Part shown: piece after piece, positions 6,216 through 7,379 of the stretch | Layout of the letters: each line of letters begins with the position of its first letter | How positions within the stretch are numbered: position 1 is the first letter of the stretch | Origin: Thermoplasmatota archaeon | GTDB lineage: Archaea > Thermoplasmatota > E2 > DHVEG-1 | Length of the DNA: 7,379 nt | NCBI GenBank assembly: GCA_022866015.1 | Contig: JALHTX010000315.1 | Location: forward strand, 1 to 7,379 | Reading direction: 5' to 3' | Notes under the pieces: model-generated | What the model saw: only the letters and a program-made list of their open reading frames with translations | Told to the model about the DNA's origin: nothing | The model's database searches: none | Made by a program: the position numbers and the translations under genes

Positions 6216-6274
6216 TTTTAGAGGAGAAAAAAAACAAAATTATTTAAAATTCCTGAAAGGGTGTTATTACTGAG

Positions 6275-6294
6275 AAATAAAAGCTCTTTTATTT
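6275..6294. repeat. Inverted repeat with 9-base arms
   Basis: AAATAAAAG (6275-6283) and CTTTTATTT (6286-6294) are reverse complements around CT. The site lies about 95 bases before the PAC2 start. It could be an operator or a weak hairpin. The AT-only arms make chance possible. Confidence 0.35.
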
Positions 6295-6350
6295 GATTTG
6301 ATATATTACATATAAGTTAAAAAAAAATTTTTAAAATCTAGTAAATAATA

Positions 6351-6358
6351 AATATAAA
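6351..6358 (+). promoter_or_regulatory. TATA-like box for the PAC2 gene
   Basis: AATATAAA lies about 30 bases before the ATG at 6388. This would give a very short leader carrying the GGGGAG ribosome binding site (6379-6384). The surrounding region is almost all A/T, so the exact box is uncertain. Confidence 0.35.
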
Positions 6359-6387
6359 AAATTAAATAGGCGAATATAGGGGAGATT

Positions 6388-7146
6388 ATGTTTGATATTG
6401 AAATAAAAAAATTTAAAGATTTGAATTTATAAGGAGGAACGATAATAGAAGGTTCCCCTGGCGTAGGTCTTGTAAGTAGTATCGCAGCAACTTATCTTAT
6501 AGATTTTCTCAAATTAGATCAAATCTGTGCCTTTGATTCAGAAGCATTTCCACCGACATCGATGATTTATGCTTCTAAACCAAAATTTCCTGCACGCATC
6601 TATGCAAGTAACAAGTATAAAATCGGCGTTTTTCTTACTGAGTTTACACCATTACCTAGTATGGCTAAATCTATTGCTATGAAGTTGATGGAATGGTGTA
6701 AGGAACAAAAAATCAGGAGAATTGTTTCCATGGAAGGACTTCCTTTAGAAATTAAATTTATGCCTGGGGAGTCAATGGATAAAATTAAGACAAATGTTTT
6801 TGGAATTGGTAGTACTGATAGGGCAAGAAAAGAACTAAAGGATGTAAAAATAGAGCCACTTGAATCAGGAATTATTTATGGTGTCTCTGGAGTACTTTTG
6901 AATGAAGGTAGATGGAAAAACTATGATGTTGTAACAATATTAGCAGAAACTTACCTTAATTTACCAGATTCATTGGCTGCTGCAAAAATCCTTGAAGCAT
7001 TAGATAAACTCATACCAGAATTAAAAATACAAACCCAACCATTATATGAGGAATCTAAGAAATTAGAAAACTATTTGAAAACATTAAGAAAACAAGCAGA
7101 GATACCTCAACCCGAATCTACATCATATAAAACTATGTATTCATAA
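6388..7146 (+). pseudogene. PAC2-family proteasome assembly chaperone, interrupted by in-frame TAA
   Basis: Read through, this is a 252-codon PAC2-family gene. The family covers archaeal homologues of proteasome assembly chaperones such as PbaA and PbaB. The ATG at 6388 follows GGGGAG (6379-6384). Codons 1-14 end in KKFKDLNL, codon 15 is TAA (6430-6432), and the frame continues with the family's characteristic start GGTIIEGSPGVGLVSSIAA. Later family-like parts are FDSEAFPPTSMIYASKP, the GIGSTDRARKEL region, GIIYGVSGVLLNEG and a helical, coiled-coil-like tail. Full length is normal for the family, and the sequence beyond the TAA is undamaged. The last three residues, MYS, fit the HbYX motif used to dock on the proteasome alpha ring. 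The first in-frame ATG after the stop is 6562. Starting there would delete the glycine-rich EGxPGVGL core strand, so a 194-residue product would probably not fold normally. A restart close to GGAGG (6433-6437) is possible but needs a non-standard start codon. Confidence 0.7.
6430..6444 (+). other. In-frame stop followed at once by a strong ribosome-binding motif
   Basis: TAA (6430-6432) is followed directly by GGAGG (6433-6437), then ACG, ATA and ATA codons in the PAC2 frame (6439-6447). If ribosomes restart here, the first 14 codons would be a tiny upstream frame and the main product would start at an ATA or ACG. The GGAGG also encodes Gly-Gly, which may simply be what the family has at this place. 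Confidence 0.4.
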
Positions 7147-7278
7147 TCCAACCAGAGATATTTTACTATATTAAGTTCTTCGATGAAAATAATAAATTTA
7201 TATCAAAAAAAGAAATTATTATTTTTATGAATAAACTGGTGATGGCAGTAGAACTCTTTTTCTAAAAATAAATCTAAA

Positions 7279-7306
7279 AAGTGCTTATTGCCATTAATAA
7301 GCACTT
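7279..7306 (+). promoter_or_regulatory. Perfect 11-bp hairpin upstream of the transposase
   Basis: AAGTGCTTATT (7279-7289) and AATAAGCACTT (7296-7306) are exact reverse complements around a six-base loop GCCATT. ATGGCA (7242-7247) is complementary to TGCCAT (7289-7294), which covers most of the loop, so a pseudoknot is possible. The position fits a structured RNA of the element, or a control on transposase translation, since the ribosome binding site follows at 7313. Confidence 0.55.
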
Positions 7307-7328
7307 AAAATTGAGGTGATAAAAAAGT

Positions 7329-7379
7329 ATGGATAAACTCTACGCAGGAATAGACATCCACAAGGAAAACCTTGCAGGA
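7329..7379 (+). CDS. IS110-family transposase, N-terminal 17 residues only
   Basis: The reading frame begins with ATG at 7329 and runs off the window end without a stop. Its first 17 residues (MDKLYAGIDIHKENLAG) match the start of IS110-type DEDD recombinases, in which a GIDxxK strand carries the first catalytic Asp (here Asp9). GAGGTG (7313-7318) lies 10 bases upstream and supports the start. IS110 recombinases use a RuvC-like DEDD domain guided, in studied members, by an element-encoded bridge RNA. With only 17 residues the subgroup cannot be told and the gene may be intact or broken further on. Confidence 0.7.
   Translation, partial: MDKLYAGIDIHKENLAG

Larger units (their letters stand above)
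6063..6387. other. Gene-free AT-rich region with hairpins
   Basis: No reading frame with a ribosome binding site is visible in these 325 bases. They contain a 10-base palindrome TCTAGCTAGA (6131-6140), T6 (6154-6159), a strong hairpin (6164-6201), an unused AGAGGAG (6220-6226), an A/T inverted repeat (6275-6294) and a TATA-like box (about 6351-6358). Confidence 0.7.
7147..7379 (+). mobile_element. Left part of an IS110-type insertion element (left end not located)
   Basis: The window ends inside an IS110-type transposase gene starting at 7329. The 182 bases before it hold no gene and include a TATA-like TTTATAT (7197-7203), a strong hairpin (7279-7306) and a sequence complementary to its loop. 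IS110 elements lack obvious terminal inverted repeats, so the left boundary cannot be set from one copy. It lies somewhere after the PAC2 stop. Confidence 0.5.

Noticed and set aside
6562..7146. Normal PAC2 gene starting at ATG 6562
   Set aside because: Clear PAC2 sequence lies upstream in the same frame, including the glycine-rich core strand, and there is no ribosome binding site before 6562.

Overview
The window looks like archaeal DNA, most likely from an AT-rich, uncultured euryarchaeote of the Thermoplasmatota type. This rests on four things: a PGF-CTERM-like surface anchor on the first protein, a PAC2-family proteasome chaperone gene, archaeal-style TATA-like boxes (TTTATAAA) before genes, and strong GGAG-type ribosome binding sites. 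The class-level placement is an inference. Every gene seen is on the plus strand.

Positions 1-6062 encode a cell-surface set. First comes a large secreted seven-bladed beta-propeller protein with an Ig-like domain and a PGF-CTERM anchor (70-1680). Six paralogous lipoprotein genes follow, starting at 1697, 2348, 3525, 4536, 4889 and 5295. All six encode nearly the same 22-residue leader ending in a lipobox (FSGC or LSGC). Their mature parts differ: Ig-like plus lipocalin-like, Ig-like plus tandem repeats, calcium-loop, lipocalin-like, OB-like, and Ig-like plus FxLYD-like. A small cytosolic zinc-ribbon protein (4211-4531) sits among them. Most gaps are 4-31 bases, so several genes are probably co-transcribed. 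TATA-like boxes at 3478 and 4162 suggest internal promoters.

Positions 6063-6387 hold no gene but contain oligo-T, a strong hairpin with a second competing 3' partner, an A/T palindrome and a TATA-like box. A PAC2-family gene follows (6388-7146), and the window ends in the first 17 codons of an IS110-type transposase (7329 onward). The transposase is preceded by a structured non-coding stretch that could be part of a bridge RNA.

The most notable signal is a set of three point lesions, or recoding events, in otherwise intact reading frames. A TAG stands where two sister repeats have Trp (2771). An ATA stands where five paralogues have the ATG start (4536). A TAA lies at codon 15 of the PAC2 gene and is followed directly by a GGAGG (6430). 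Together they suggest recent gene decay, assembly or sequencing error, or unusual decoding and initiation. I see no CRISPR array, rRNA or tRNA.
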